From positions 1 to 43,812 of the forward strand of contig CAJTPO010000039.1 in the NCBI GenBank assembly GCA_910578115.1: a stretch of 43,812 nt of DNA. The letters are read 5' to 3'. Below the pieces are notes generated by a model that worked only from the letters and a program-made list of their open reading frames with translations, was not told where the DNA came from and did not search any database. This document shows positions 8,689 through 17,655 of the stretch, piece after piece; position 1 is the stretch's first letter; each line of letters begins with the position of its first letter. A program made the position numbers and the translations under genes. Origin of the DNA: an uncultured Lachnospiraceae bacterium. GTDB lineage: Bacteria > Bacillota > Clostridia > Lachnospirales > Lachnospiraceae.

Positions 8689-9981
8689 TCACGCAAACTC
8701 TTCCTCATCCAATACGATCTTGATCGCCCAGGGCGGTACCTTTGGCGCGTTCTCATCCTCTTCCAGAAACACAAAAGCCACATCATAATCGGGCATCCAC
8801 TCCGGATAGATACCATAACCATCCGTAAAGTAAAGCAGCCCTTTCAAATTGTCAAATTCCTGTTTCTCCCGCAGCTGTTCCACATAGGCAAACACCGGCC
8901 GGAAATCCGTCGAACCAAATCCCGTCAGTTTGCCATGCACAAGGAAGTCATCGAACTCTTCGCGCTGTGTGATCTTCACATCCTGTCTGACTTCACTGTC
9001 ACACTGCAGGATATGCACATTGATCTTACTGAAAAAATTCTCCCCGGCCTGCAGAATATTGTAAGTCTTCTGCAGAAAAGCCTGCACCACCTCCCCACGA
9101 CAGGACGCCGAAGTGTCAAGGGCGATCACAAAATCCCTGATCTTATTGCTGTCCTTATATTCCAGGGGTTCCACCAACGGCATATTACCGTAGGTCTGCA
9201 GACCATAAGTATAGTAAATATAATCGAATTCGTCGTCGTTGATCTGCACCGTCTCTCCCATAACCATGAACTTGCGCAGAAAATCCGTGTAATCATATCG
9301 CTCTCTCGTGGCCTCTCTCAGATTCTGTTCTATACTCTGCGCATTGTTTCTGTCTTTACTGAAACTTTTCAGATCTGCCTTGATGCGCTCACTGAGCTTG
9401 CGCCACTCCGCCTGGGACAAGTCGAGTTCCTCCTGTCTGTCCCAGTAAATATGTTCGTCATAATGGCACAATTTACGCCACTCTTCCAGCGCCTTTTCCG
9501 AAGGCTCCTCGATTCGAAAATGTCGGTACAGCTTCTCCGCCGTCAATCCCCCCGCCTGCTTTCGCAAAAGCTCCAACCGGCTCTGCAGAAGATCGTCTGT
9601 CGGCAGCCCGGTCAGATGCAGTTCCATATCCACGATCGTGTGCTCCACCGCAATATCCGTGGCCAGATCCCAATAAATCCTGTTCAGTTTATCCGTATTC
9701 CTGCCATGATAGAAAATACAGTGCAAAAGCGTATGCAGATACAGTCTGGCGGCATAATGAGGTGAAGCCTTATACTGACCCAGCAGCAGTACAGGATCAT
9801 AGTAGAGTGTCATTCCGTCAAACAGATGCGCTCCCGTCTGCTCCCGGCATACTATTTTAAGCCTGGACAAAGCCACATCCAGGAACCGCATATTGATCAG
9901 AATACCGTCATGGGCAAGCCCCATCACCTCACCGGCGATCTTTCGTATCTGAAGTTGTCTGTCCTGCTGCATTTCTGTCAT
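8689..9981 (-). CDS. DUF2201 protein: metallopeptidase-like N-terminus and VWA-like C-terminus
   Basis: This 430-residue protein resembles DUF2201, in which a putative zinc-peptidase-like domain precedes a von Willebrand A-like domain. In the N-terminal domain the expected HExxH reads HTLLH (83-87), so the catalytic Glu is replaced by Thr and peptidase activity is doubtful. The C-terminal domain carries a MIDAS-like DTSAS at 289-293 and a later FTDGYG segment, consistent with metal-dependent ligand binding. The ATG follows GGAG by 7 bases. It precedes the MoxR ATPase, and the pair resembles other MoxR/VWA chaperone systems such as RavA-ViaA in general plan only. Substrate unknown. Confidence 0.82.
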   Translation of the reverse strand: MTEMQQDRQLQIRKIAGEVMGLAHDGILINMRFLDVALSRLKIVCREQTGAHLFDGMTLYYDPVLLLGQYKASPHYAARLYLHTLLHCIFYHGRNTDKLNRIYWDLATDIAVEHTIVDMELHLTGLPTDDLLQSRLELLRKQAGGLTAEKLYRHFRIEEPSEKALEEWRKLCHYDEHIYWDRQEELDLSQAEWRKLSERIKADLKSFSKDRNNAQSIEQNLREATRERYDYTDFLRKFMVMGETVQINDDEFDYIYYTYGLQTYGNMPLVEPLEYKDSNKIRDFVIALDTSASCRGEVVQAFLQKTYNILQAGENFFSKINVHILQCDSEVRQDVKITQREEFDDFLVHGKLTGFGSTDFRPVFAYVEQLREKQEFDNLKGLLYFTDGYGIYPEWMPDYDVAFVFLEEDENAPKVPPWAIKIVLDEEEFA

Positions 9982-10010
9982 TCTGCTTCTCCATTTTTGT
10001 TATTATTTCC

Positions 10011-10059
10011 ACCGGTATGTCCTATGTCTCCGCTTCGTTTTCCGTCACCCCATACCGGT
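10011..10059. repeat. 9-bp inverted repeat upstream of the DUF2201 gene
   Basis: Arms accggtatg (10011-10019) and cataccggt (10051-10059) are perfect complements separated by 31 bases, in the space between the TraX-like gene and the DUF2201 gene. It could be an operator or the base of an RNA stem in the leader of the MoxR block. No T run follows. Confidence 0.4.
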
Positions 10060-10079
10060 CATGCACGTGCAAACCGCAC

Positions 10080-10820
10080 CTACCCGATCACATACCTTTT
10101 GATCAGATACAGGATCATCAAATGCCCCGGATAAAACACATAGAAAAACCACTTGGAAAAAGCCGCTCCCCGCTGTGCCCTTTTTCCATTATAAAAAAAT
10201 ACTATGACAACTGCCGAAACCACGATTCCCATTCCGGACGAAAATCCGAGAAATACTGCCTCCTGTACGGTACAGCCGGATTCCATCATATAGTTCTGCA
10301 CCATAGAAAAGACAAAAAGAGCATATCCCACCATATAGCCTCGGATCAGACTACGCCGATTCCCTCCGCTTTCATAGAATAGAATGGTAAGAACAGGCGC
10401 TGTCAAGGCCCAATCTCCTATCAGAGTAACAAGCGTCAGACAGATGCCAAGTACTGTCCGCAGGGAGTAATCCCGCACCGTCTCCCTGACTGCCAGAATC
10501 AAAAAACAGCACAGCAGCGTATAGATCATATTGAAACTGTCAAACTGAAAGGCAAGCCCAAAAGGAATCTGCGAAATAACCGCAAAGATCAAAAGCCGCC
10601 GCCCATAACGTTTCTTTGAGCGCGTATACCGATAGCCTTCCACAAGAAAAAAACACATGGTTGGCGCCGTAAAATACCCGATATACTCAAACACCAGTGC
10701 CAGCAGGCTGCCTGTGGGCAGAAACATGATTGAGATATGGTTAAGCAGCATCGCAGACATCGCAATGTACTTGATGGCATCCCTGTTGAGCACCCGCATA
10801 TTTAACCTGGACGATTCCAT
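10080..10820 (-). CDS. TraX family membrane protein
   Basis: This 246-residue integral membrane protein has about seven hydrophobic segments across its length. The N-terminal LNRDAIKYIAMSAMLLNHIS, the FYVFYPGHLMILYLIK segment near the C-terminus and the overall length fit the TraX family. The founding member acetylates F-pilin, but most chromosomal members in Clostridia have no known substrate and may be acyltransferases of envelope components. No conjugation gene is nearby, so I would not infer transfer functions. GGCGGTGAT precedes the ATG; a second ATG seven codons on is possible. Confidence 0.85.
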   Translation of the reverse strand: MESSRLNMRVLNRDAIKYIAMSAMLLNHISIMFLPTGSLLALVFEYIGYFTAPTMCFFLVEGYRYTRSKKRYGRRLLIFAVISQIPFGLAFQFDSFNMIYTLLCCFLILAVRETVRDYSLRTVLGICLTLVTLIGDWALTAPVLTILFYESGGNRRSLIRGYMVGYALFVFSMVQNYMMESGCTVQEAVFLGFSSGMGIVVSAVVIVFFYNGKRAQRGAAFSKWFFYVFYPGHLMILYLIKRYVIG

Positions 10821-10884
10821 CTTATATCACCGCCTTTTTAAATCGGTTCAGCCCGGGAAACGTGCAATAAAAATCTACATTGAG

Positions 10885-10916
10885 ACAGGCGATTGAGTCA
10901 TCGCGCAATCGCCTGT
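10885..10916. terminator. Hairpin between an MBL hydrolase gene and the TraX-like gene
   Basis: Perfect 11-base arms acaggcgattg (10885-10895) and caatcgcctgt (10906-10916) enclose a 10-base loop, 31 bases past the stop of the hydrolase gene. The minus-strand T run is weak and displaced, so termination is likely but not certain. Confidence 0.6.
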
Positions 10917-10946
10917 TTATCGTATCCTTTAAGAAACGCCATAAAA

Positions 10947-11579
10947 TTATGACAGGAACGGATTGTATTTCTTCTCGTGACCGATGGTTGTCGCTTCACC
11001 ATGTCCCGGATATACCTTCGTCTCCTCCGGCAGCACAAACAGCTTCTCCTTCACCGAGCGGACAAGGGCGCTCATACTGCCCGTCGCCAGATCCGTCCTG
11101 CCAACGGAATCCTGAAACAGCGTATCCCCGGCGATCAGAATCCCTTCTTCCGCAAAATAATAACAGCAGCTTCCCACCGTATGCCCCGGCGTTGCGATCA
11201 GTCTGCAGGTCATATCCGCGATGGTGATTTCCTCGTTGTCTTTCAGATATCTGTCCGGATCCACCGTATAAGGCCGCCCCACCTGATCCGATACATTTGT
11301 GACCGCATCCTCACAGAGCACCTTCTCCGCCTCATAGGCATAGAGCGGCGCTCCCGACAGCTCCTTAAGCCTGTTGACACCCCAGATATGGTCAAAGTGC
11401 CCGTGGGTGAGCAGGATCCCTTTTACCTGAAATCCCTTATCTTTCAGCGTTTCGTAAATATAATCTCCCTTATCTGCCGGATCAAAGAAAATCACATCCT
11501 GCGACCCTTCCCGGTAGATAAAATAGCAGTTCGTCTGGCAGATGCCCAGCATCAGCCGCCCAACCTTCAACTTCCCCAT
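10947..11579 (-). CDS. MBL-fold metal-dependent hydrolase (glyoxalase II-like)
   Basis: This 210-residue metallo-beta-lactamase-fold hydrolase has the metal motif LTHGHFDHIWG (HxHxDH), the later His in TPGHTVGS, Asp in IAGDTLF and the final His of VYPGHGEAT. This is the residue set of the glyoxalase II-like group, which commonly hydrolyses thioesters. The true substrate in this bacterium cannot be read from the sequence. AAGGAG lies 7 bases before the ATG. It follows rel after 134 bases and may share its transcript. Confidence 0.9.
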   Translation of the reverse strand: MGKLKVGRLMLGICQTNCYFIYREGSQDVIFFDPADKGDYIYETLKDKGFQVKGILLTHGHFDHIWGVNRLKELSGAPLYAYEAEKVLCEDAVTNVSDQVGRPYTVDPDRYLKDNEEITIADMTCRLIATPGHTVGSCCYYFAEEGILIAGDTLFQDSVGRTDLATGSMSALVRSVKEKLFVLPEETKVYPGHGEATTIGHEKKYNPFLS

Positions 11580-11713
11580 GCCGTTTCTCCTTATATGATC
11601 CTTAATGATCCTTACATGCTCTCTGTATGACCCTTAATGCCCTCTGTGCTCCCGGACATGACCTGACCGCTTTCAGTCTGCGCATCCTGCATCCGCGGTG
11701 CAGGTTCCTGTCG

Positions 11714-14041
11714 TTAGCCTGTCGTTCTCTCGATATCGATCACACTCTCGATGGTCCTGATCTTATCCGTGATGCGCTGCAGCTCTTCCCTGCTGCCGAT
11801 CTCGAAGCTGACCAGAATGGTAGCCGTTCCCTGTTTGCTCACCCGGGTATTCAGTGCCAGAATATCAATCTCCTTCTCCGTAAGCGCCCGGGAGATATCC
11901 GCCAGCAGGCCGTTCCTGTTGTTGGCATAGATGCTGATCTCCGCCAGATACTTACCGCCTGTAGCCTCCTCCTGCTGCCATTCCGCATCGATCAGCCGGT
12001 TACGGTCGATCTCCGGAAGATTCATGATATTGATACAGTCCGTCCTGTGGATAGAGATACCCCTGCCTCTCGTCACAAAACCGATGATCTCATCCCCCGG
12101 CACCGGACTGCAGCACTTGGAAAAGCGCACCGCCACATCATGGATGCCTCTGACCACAATGCCGCTGCAGCTCTTATTGGTCCGCTCCCTGTTGATCTGG
12201 GCGTTCTCCTCCACCTCAGCCATGATCTCCGCGTCGGTCATTTCCCGCCGGTGATCCTGGTCGTACAATTCCTGCATACGGTTAAGGATCTGCCCCTCTT
12301 TGAGTCCGCCATGTCCGATCGCCGCCAACACCGAATCCCAGTCCTGAAAACCATACCGCTTCATAATGGCTTCCTGATATTTGGGAATTATCACTTCCAC
12401 AGGATTGATAGCCTTCGCCTTACAATAACTGGCGATCAGCTCCTTGCCCTTAACGATATTATCTTCTTTTAACTCGTGTTTGAACCACTGATTGATCTTA
12501 TTCTTCGCCTGGGTACTCTTGACCACATTCAGCCAGTCACGGCTTGGCCCCTTGGAATTCTGGGATGTCATGATCTCCACCCGGTCACCGTTCCTGATCT
12601 CGTAATCGATGGTCACCAGCTTGCCGTTGACCCTGGCTCCGATCATCCGGTTACCCACCGCACTGTGAATACTGTAGGCAAAGTCGATGGTCGTAGAGCC
12701 GGCCGGCAGATTCTTCACATCCCCCGTGGGCGTAAAACAGTATACACTGTCGGAAAATAGATTCAGATCGCTTTTCAGCAGATTCAAAAACTCCTTATTG
12801 TCCGACATATCCCGCTGCCACTCCAAAATCTGCCGCAGCCACAACAATTTCTCTTCTTCCTGGGCTTCCACCTTCTTACCATCGGAAGCCTCTTTGTATT
12901 TCCAGTGGGCGGCGATCCCGTACTCTGCCGCCTTGTGCATCTCATAGGTTCTGATCTGGATTTCGAAAGGCTGCCCCGTGCTGCCGATCAGCGTCGTGTG
13001 CAGCGACTGGTACATATTGGCTTTCGGCATCGATATATAATCCTTGAAACGCCCCGGAATCGGCTTATACATCTCATGGATCACACCCAGCGCCGCATAA
13101 CAGTCCCGCACCGTATCCACAATAATACGCACTGCGAACAGATCATAGATTTGATCTATGGTCTTATTCTGATTCTTCATTTTCTTGTAAATGCTGAAAA
13201 AGTGTTTGATACGCCCGTCGATCTGTGCTTTGATACCCGCATGTTCTATGTGTACTGTCACTTCGTCTACGATTGTCTGGATATACTGCTCACGATCGCT
13301 CTTGCGGATTGCGATCTTGTCCACCAGATCATAGTAGGCTTCCGGCTCCAGATATTTTAATGCCAGATCATCCAGCTCCACCTTGATCCTCGAAATACCC
13401 AGACGCTGAGCGATAGGGGAATAGATATCCAATGTCTCCCTGGCAATCTCCTGCTGCTTCTGCGGCCGCATGTGCTGCAGCGTACGCATATTATGCAGTC
13501 TGTCCGCCAGCTTGATCAGAATGACCCGGATATCTCTGGCCATGGCCAGAAACATCTTGCGCAGGTTCTCCGCCTGCCGCTCCAGCTTCTCCGCATCACG
13601 ATCCCTGTCACCGCTGTTATCTCCATGAAAATTGATCTTCTCCAGTTTCGTGACCCCGTCCACCAGAAGCGCCACATCCGCCCCAAACTGTTCCTTGATC
13701 TCTTCGTCCGTCATGATGGTGTCTTCCACCACATCATGCAGAAGCCCCGCTACGATCGTCTCCTTGTCAAGCTCCAGGTCCGCCAGTATGATCGACACAT
13801 AAAGCGGGTGTATGATATAGGGTTCTCCCGATTTGCGTACCTGCCCCCGGTGCGCGTCGTAAGCCGTCTGATATGCCTTCTCAATCAGCGAGATATCATC
13901 GGAAGGATGATATTTGCGCACACGGTTAATAAGCTCCTCGTACAAAGCCTCGGGAGACTGAAATTCCTCAATCGATTCAATTCTGCCATCATCAATGATG
14001 ACTTCTTTCTTTTCTTCTGTCGCCATAGCCTCTCCAGCCAT
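11714..14041 (-). CDS. rel: Bifunctional (p)ppGpp synthetase/hydrolase
   Basis: This 775-residue cytoplasmic RelA/SpoT homologue makes and degrades (p)ppGpp for the stringent response. Domains in order are: HD hydrolase (about 45-200) with an intact HDVVEDT motif and LIKLADRLHNMRT; synthetase (about 240-355) with GRFKDYISMPKANMYQSLHT; TGS (about 405-470) with FTPTGDVKNLPAGST; a helical linker; and C-terminal ACT (about 695-775) with AEISIYANNRNGLLADIS. Both catalytic centres look intact, so this is the single bifunctional Rel typical of Firmicutes. Two ATG codons five apart are possible starts: the first has AAGG close by, the second GGAGAGG. The MBL hydrolase follows. Confidence 0.97.
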   Translation of the reverse strand: MAGEAMATEEKKEVIIDDGRIESIEEFQSPEALYEELINRVRKYHPSDDISLIEKAYQTAYDAHRGQVRKSGEPYIIHPLYVSIILADLELDKETIVAGLLHDVVEDTIMTDEEIKEQFGADVALLVDGVTKLEKINFHGDNSGDRDRDAEKLERQAENLRKMFLAMARDIRVILIKLADRLHNMRTLQHMRPQKQQEIARETLDIYSPIAQRLGISRIKVELDDLALKYLEPEAYYDLVDKIAIRKSDREQYIQTIVDEVTVHIEHAGIKAQIDGRIKHFFSIYKKMKNQNKTIDQIYDLFAVRIIVDTVRDCYAALGVIHEMYKPIPGRFKDYISMPKANMYQSLHTTLIGSTGQPFEIQIRTYEMHKAAEYGIAAHWKYKEASDGKKVEAQEEEKLLWLRQILEWQRDMSDNKEFLNLLKSDLNLFSDSVYCFTPTGDVKNLPAGSTTIDFAYSIHSAVGNRMIGARVNGKLVTIDYEIRNGDRVEIMTSQNSKGPSRDWLNVVKSTQAKNKINQWFKHELKEDNIVKGKELIASYCKAKAINPVEVIIPKYQEAIMKRYGFQDWDSVLAAIGHGGLKEGQILNRMQELYDQDHRREMTDAEIMAEVEENAQINRERTNKSCSGIVVRGIHDVAVRFSKCCSPVPGDEIIGFVTRGRGISIHRTDCINIMNLPEIDRNRLIDAEWQQEEATGGKYLAEISIYANNRNGLLADISRALTEKEIDILALNTRVSKQGTATILVSFEIGSREELQRITDKIRTIESVIDIERTTG

Positions 14042-14183
14042 TCTGCCTTATTTATGACCTGACATAACAGTCAGTTCTGATATCATTATTCCCTATTATA
14101 ATCGCAAATCATAAGCAAGTCAAAATATTCTTTTTGCAGATTACTTTTTTGCGGTATAAACAGCCGAATTTATATCAAAAATC

Positions 14184-14211
14184 CCCGGATCCGGAAAACT
14201 CCGGACCCGGG
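14184..14211 (-). terminator. Terminator of the groESL operon
   Basis: Arms at 14184-14195 and 14200-14211 (cccggatccgga / tccggacccggg, one G-U pair in RNA) enclose a 4-base loop. They are followed on the minus strand by TTTTTG, 41 bases past the groEL stop codon. Confidence 0.85.
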
Positions 14212-14252
14212 AACCTTTTATTCGCTAAACGACTCTGTTTATCGTGTCAGGC

Positions 14253-15875
14253 TTACATCATGCCCATTCCGCCGCCACCTGCAGGCATTGCGGGCTCTGC
14301 TTCCTTGATATTTGCCACAACAGACTCTGTGGTGAGCAGTGTAGATGCTACGCTGGTAGCGTTCTGCAGTGCGCTTCTTGTCACCTTCGCAGGATCGAGA
14401 ATACCAGCTTCTACCATATTCACATACTCTTCTTTCAGAGCGTCGAAACCTACGCCAACTTCAGATTCCATTACCTTATTGATGATCACGGAACCTTCCA
14501 GTCCGGCGTTAGCTACGATGTGATACAAAGGAGCTTCCAGTGCTTTCAGCACAAGCTGAGCGCCCGTCTTCTCATCACCTTCCAGAGTCTCTGCCAGCTT
14601 GGCAACTTCCTTGGATGCGTGGATATATGCGGAACCGCCGCCTGCGATGATACCTTCTTCCACGGCTGCTCTCGTCGCTGCCAGAGCATCCTCCAGACGA
14701 AGCTTCGCTTCCTTCATCTCTGTCTCCGTAGCCGCACCGACACGGATCACTGCCACGCCGCCTGCCAGCTTCGCAAGACGCTCCTGCAGTTTCTCTCTGT
14801 CGAAATCAGATGTGGTCTCCTCGATCTGCATCTTGATCTGGCTGATTCTTGCCTGGATCGCATCCTTGTCACCCTCACCGTCAACGATAACTGTATTCTC
14901 TTTCTGCACCTTAACAGATTTCGCACGGCCAAGCTGATCCATGGTAGCCTCCTTCAGCTCCAGGCCAAGCTCGGAACTGATCACCTGTCCGCCTGTCAGG
15001 ATAGCGATATCCTCCAACATTGCTTTTCTTCTGTCGCCGTAGCCGGGTGCCTTTACCGCTACAACATTGAAGGTGCCGCGCAGCTTGTTAACGATCAGTG
15101 TGGTGAGCGCCTCACCCTCCACATCCTCAGCGATGATCAGCAGCTTCGCTCCGGACTGTACGATCTGCTCCAGAATCGGCAGAATCTCCTGAATGTTGGA
15201 GATCTTCTTGTCTGTGATCAGGATATAGGGATTCTCCAGAACCGCTTCCATCTTATCCATATCTGTTGCCATATATGCGGAGATATACCCTCTGTCGAAC
15301 TGCATACCTTCAACCAGATCCAGTTCTGTCAGCATGGTCTTGCTCTCTTCAATCGTGATAACGCCGTCGCCGGATACCTTCTCCATAGCGTCTGCAACCA
15401 GCTGTCCTACTTCCTCATCACCGGAAGAAACCGCTGCAACTCTTGCGATATGCTCCTTGCCTTTTACCTTGGAGCTCATCTTCGCAATTGCCTCCACCGC
15501 ACAGTCGGTAGCCTTCTTCATACCCTTTCTCAGGATGATCGGGTTAGCTCCTGCCGCCAGATTCTTCATACCGGCATTTACCATTGCCTGTGCCAGAACG
15601 GTAGCTGTTGTTGTACCGTCACCTGCCACGTCGTTGGTCTTGGTAGCCACTTCCTTTACAAGCTGCGCACCCATGTTCTCGAATGCGTCTTCCAGCTCGA
15701 TCTCTTTGGCGATCGTCACACCGTCATTTGTGATCAACGGAGCGCCGTAAGATTTATCCAGTACAACGTTTCTGCCTTTCGGTCCAAGAGTTACTCTGAC
15801 GGTATCCGCCAGCTGATTTACACCTGATTCCAGGGCCGCTCTGGCCTCTGCACCATATTTGATTTCCTTTGCCAT
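14253..15875 (-). CDS. groEL: Chaperonin GroEL (Hsp60)
   Basis: GroEL is the 60-kDa subunit of the double-ring ATP-driven folding chamber. The 540-residue length and the landmarks match: MAKEIKYGAEARAALESGVN start, TLGPKGRNVVLDKS, AGDGTTTATVLA with the ATP-site Asp, and the flexible Gly/Met tail ending GGGGMGMM. AGGAGG precedes the ATG by 9 bases. groES lies 111 bases upstream on the same strand, and the operon is under CIRCE control. Confidence 0.99.
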   Translation of the reverse strand: MAKEIKYGAEARAALESGVNQLADTVRVTLGPKGRNVVLDKSYGAPLITNDGVTIAKEIELEDAFENMGAQLVKEVATKTNDVAGDGTTTATVLAQAMVNAGMKNLAAGANPIILRKGMKKATDCAVEAIAKMSSKVKGKEHIARVAAVSSGDEEVGQLVADAMEKVSGDGVITIEESKTMLTELDLVEGMQFDRGYISAYMATDMDKMEAVLENPYILITDKKISNIQEILPILEQIVQSGAKLLIIAEDVEGEALTTLIVNKLRGTFNVVAVKAPGYGDRRKAMLEDIAILTGGQVISSELGLELKEATMDQLGRAKSVKVQKENTVIVDGEGDKDAIQARISQIKMQIEETTSDFDREKLQERLAKLAGGVAVIRVGAATETEMKEAKLRLEDALAATRAAVEEGIIAGGGSAYIHASKEVAKLAETLEGDEKTGAQLVLKALEAPLYHIVANAGLEGSVIINKVMESEVGVGFDALKEEYVNMVEAGILDPAKVTRSALQNATSVASTLLTTESVVANIKEAEPAMPAGGGGMGMM

Positions 15876-15986
15876 GATTCATGTCCTCCTAAATAATAAT
15901 CGCTTGCTTTAAGCTGTCCTGCCGCGCCGTTATCCCGCGCCGGCCTCACATTTCAAACTCTGTTCTTCCTTCAAAACCGGAAGTAC

Positions 15987-16271
15987 TTATTCGATCACTG
16001 CAAGAATATCGTTCTGCTTTACGATGATATACTCTTCCTCGTCCAGCTTCACTTCTGTGCCGGCATATTTGGAATAGATCACCTGATCGCCAACCTTTAC
16101 TTCCATCTTCACTTCCTTGCCGTCCACTACGCCGCCGGGGCCTACCGCTATCACTTCCGCCTGCTGCGGTTTCTCCTTGCTCTGTCCCGGTAACACAATA
16201 CCGGACTTTGTCGTCTCCTCTGCAACCAACTGTTTCAATACAACTCTGTCGCCAAGTGGTGTCAATTTCAT
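15987..16271 (-). CDS. groES: Co-chaperonin GroES (Hsp10)
   Basis: GroES caps the GroEL chamber. The 94-residue product has the family segments MKLTPLGDRVVLKQ, GIVLPGQSKEKPQ (the mobile loop) and GDQVIYSKYAGTEVKLDEEEY. The start at 16271 is fixed by AAGGAGG upstream and by homology; a longer upstream reading would run into the leader. It is the first gene of the groESL operon. Confidence 0.98.
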   Translation of the reverse strand: MKLTPLGDRVVLKQLVAEETTKSGIVLPGQSKEKPQQAEVIAVGPGGVVDGKEVKMEVKVGDQVIYSKYAGTEVKLDEEEYIIVKQNDILAVIE

Positions 16272-16315
16272 ATCTGTTGCCTCCTTATAAATAAATCTTA
16301 GTATACCCTTTGTTA

Positions 16316-16342
16316 TTAGCACTCATTCATGTCGAGTGCTAA
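16316..16342 (-). promoter_or_regulatory. CIRCE element (HrcA operator)
   Basis: A perfect consensus TTAGCACTC, 9-base spacer, GAGTGCTAA lies 45 bases upstream of the groES start. In Firmicutes the repressor HrcA binds this site and is released on heat stress. Confidence 0.97.
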
Positions 16343-16354
16343 CTGCTGAAACAT

Positions 16355-16383
16355 ATATTATCTTCATATGTGCGCGTTGGCAA
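16355..16383 (-). promoter_or_regulatory. Sigma-A-type promoter of groESL
   Basis: Reading the minus strand, TTGCCA (16383-16378) and TAATAT (16360-16355) are separated by 17 bases. The predicted start lies at the edge of the CIRCE element, the usual arrangement for HrcA repression. Confidence 0.7.
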
Positions 16384-16531
16384 ATTGGTTTATGAAGATT
16401 TACAATATATTTTTCTTTTAATATCTCTTCTTTTCTCTATTTTTCTCTTTTTATCTCGTTTTATGCCATCATATGGAATTTAATATTTATTTTATAATTC
16501 GGCCCCGGACGGCTCCCGTATACCGCATCAA

Positions 16532-16574
16532 AAAGCTGCTGCAGAACGTTGACTGACTGTTCTGCAGCAGCTTT
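16532..16574 (-). terminator. Terminator of the GGDEF-like gene
   Basis: Perfect 16-base arms (16532-16547 and 16559-16574) enclose an 11-base loop and are followed on the minus strand by five T. It begins 16 bases past the gene's stop codon. Confidence 0.88.
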
Positions 16575-16590
16575 GTAAGCACGCTGTTAT

Positions 16591-17520
16591 TTACTGAACT
16601 CCATGCTCCAGCCTCTCGCGATAGCCGGGCGCATTCTTGATCTCGAACTTGTTGTTGAACATCTCATACTCCGCATCCGGCAGCTTATCTTTCAGCTGCT
16701 CCTCCACGTTCGTCTTGTAGACAACGCCGCAGGCCACGGAAGGCGCCAGGATCTGGTCCTCATACTCCCTACACGCCTGCTGCACATGCGCGCAGTACTC
16801 TTCCGCTTCACCGTCTTCCGCCATGGGAATAAGGATGATGAACACATCCCCGTCCACACGTCCGATCACATAGTCCGGCTTCGCCTCCTGCTTGAGGATA
16901 TCGGCGATGGTCCGGATCAGTCTGTCGCTCTCCTCGTCCCCGAAATGATCGTTGACAAACTTCCAGTCGTTGATGTTGGCATTGACTACCGCCACCGGTG
17001 CCACGCTCAGATCATCAAGCCGCTGCATCTGCTCCTCGAAATAGTGCTTGTGGTAAACGCCTGTCAGGACATCTTCCTTCTCGCCTCTGGCCGTCTGAAC
17101 ATGCTGCACGCCCACTTTCTCTTCCAGCTCGTCCATATAGATAGAAGATTCCTTATGTAAATATGCCTCCTCGCCCCACTGGGAAAGCATCTTCGTAAAT
17201 TCATCCAGAAGATTGCCCACTTCCCGGCGCATGGTGTCCGGCACCTTATCCATCTCCGCGTACAGATGTGCGATCGTGCGGCCGTAAACCCGCACTTTAC
17301 GCCCCGGCTCCCCGACCACATCCGGCGTAAATCCGGCAAATCCGCCGACCGACACCACTTTCTCACCATGCCTTTCCGTGAGCAGAATATCCACCCCTGT
17401 CAGTGCATGCAGCGCTTTGCAGTATTCTCTCAGCGTGTCGATGGTGTATAAATTATCCAGCGCATAATTTCTGATATTACTTCTGATCCTCTTCTCAAAA
17501 GGAATTGCCTTGTAATCCAT
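16591..17520 (-). CDS. Degenerate GGDEF-domain protein
   Basis: This 309-residue soluble protein has an N-terminal sensory-looking region (about 25-130; LHALTGVDILLTERHGEKVV recalls small-ligand sensor domains) and a C-terminal GGDEF fold (about 148-300). The fold is recognised by DVLTGVYHKHYFE (150-162), VNDHFGDEESDRLIRTIA and VIGRVDGDVF. The GGDEF signature is reduced to VDGDV (222-226), and the first metal-binding Asp position reads NAN (180-182) instead of DxD. Diguanylate cyclase activity is therefore unlikely; a nucleotide-binding receptor or a dead regulator is more plausible. AGGAGAGG precedes the ATG. It stands alone between terminators and the next hydrolase gene. Confidence 0.8.
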   Translation of the reverse strand: MDYKAIPFEKRIRSNIRNYALDNLYTIDTLREYCKALHALTGVDILLTERHGEKVVSVGGFAGFTPDVVGEPGRKVRVYGRTIAHLYAEMDKVPDTMRREVGNLLDEFTKMLSQWGEEAYLHKESSIYMDELEEKVGVQHVQTARGEKEDVLTGVYHKHYFEEQMQRLDDLSVAPVAVVNANINDWKFVNDHFGDEESDRLIRTIADILKQEAKPDYVIGRVDGDVFIILIPMAEDGEAEEYCAHVQQACREYEDQILAPSVACGVVYKTNVEEQLKDKLPDAEYEMFNNKFEIKNAPGYRERLEHGVQ

Positions 17521-17655
17521 AGTCCGTAACCTCTCCTGTCTTATTCCCTGTAAAAATACCTCGCGGTATACTATAAATCAGTATAACTTTTTTGTACGGT
17601 TTTGTCTAGGGAATCCATGGAAAAAAGGCATTGCCACGTTGTACTTTATCTTCTT

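Noticed and set aside
10080..10820. TraX-like gene as evidence for a conjugative element
   Set aside because: No relaxase, coupling protein or integrase lies nearby; chromosomal TraX-family genes are common in Clostridia.
14244..15827. Long plus-strand open frame of 527 codons opposite groEL
   Set aside because: It is the antisense shadow of groEL: Cys/Leu/His-rich with no family resemblance and no ribosome site.
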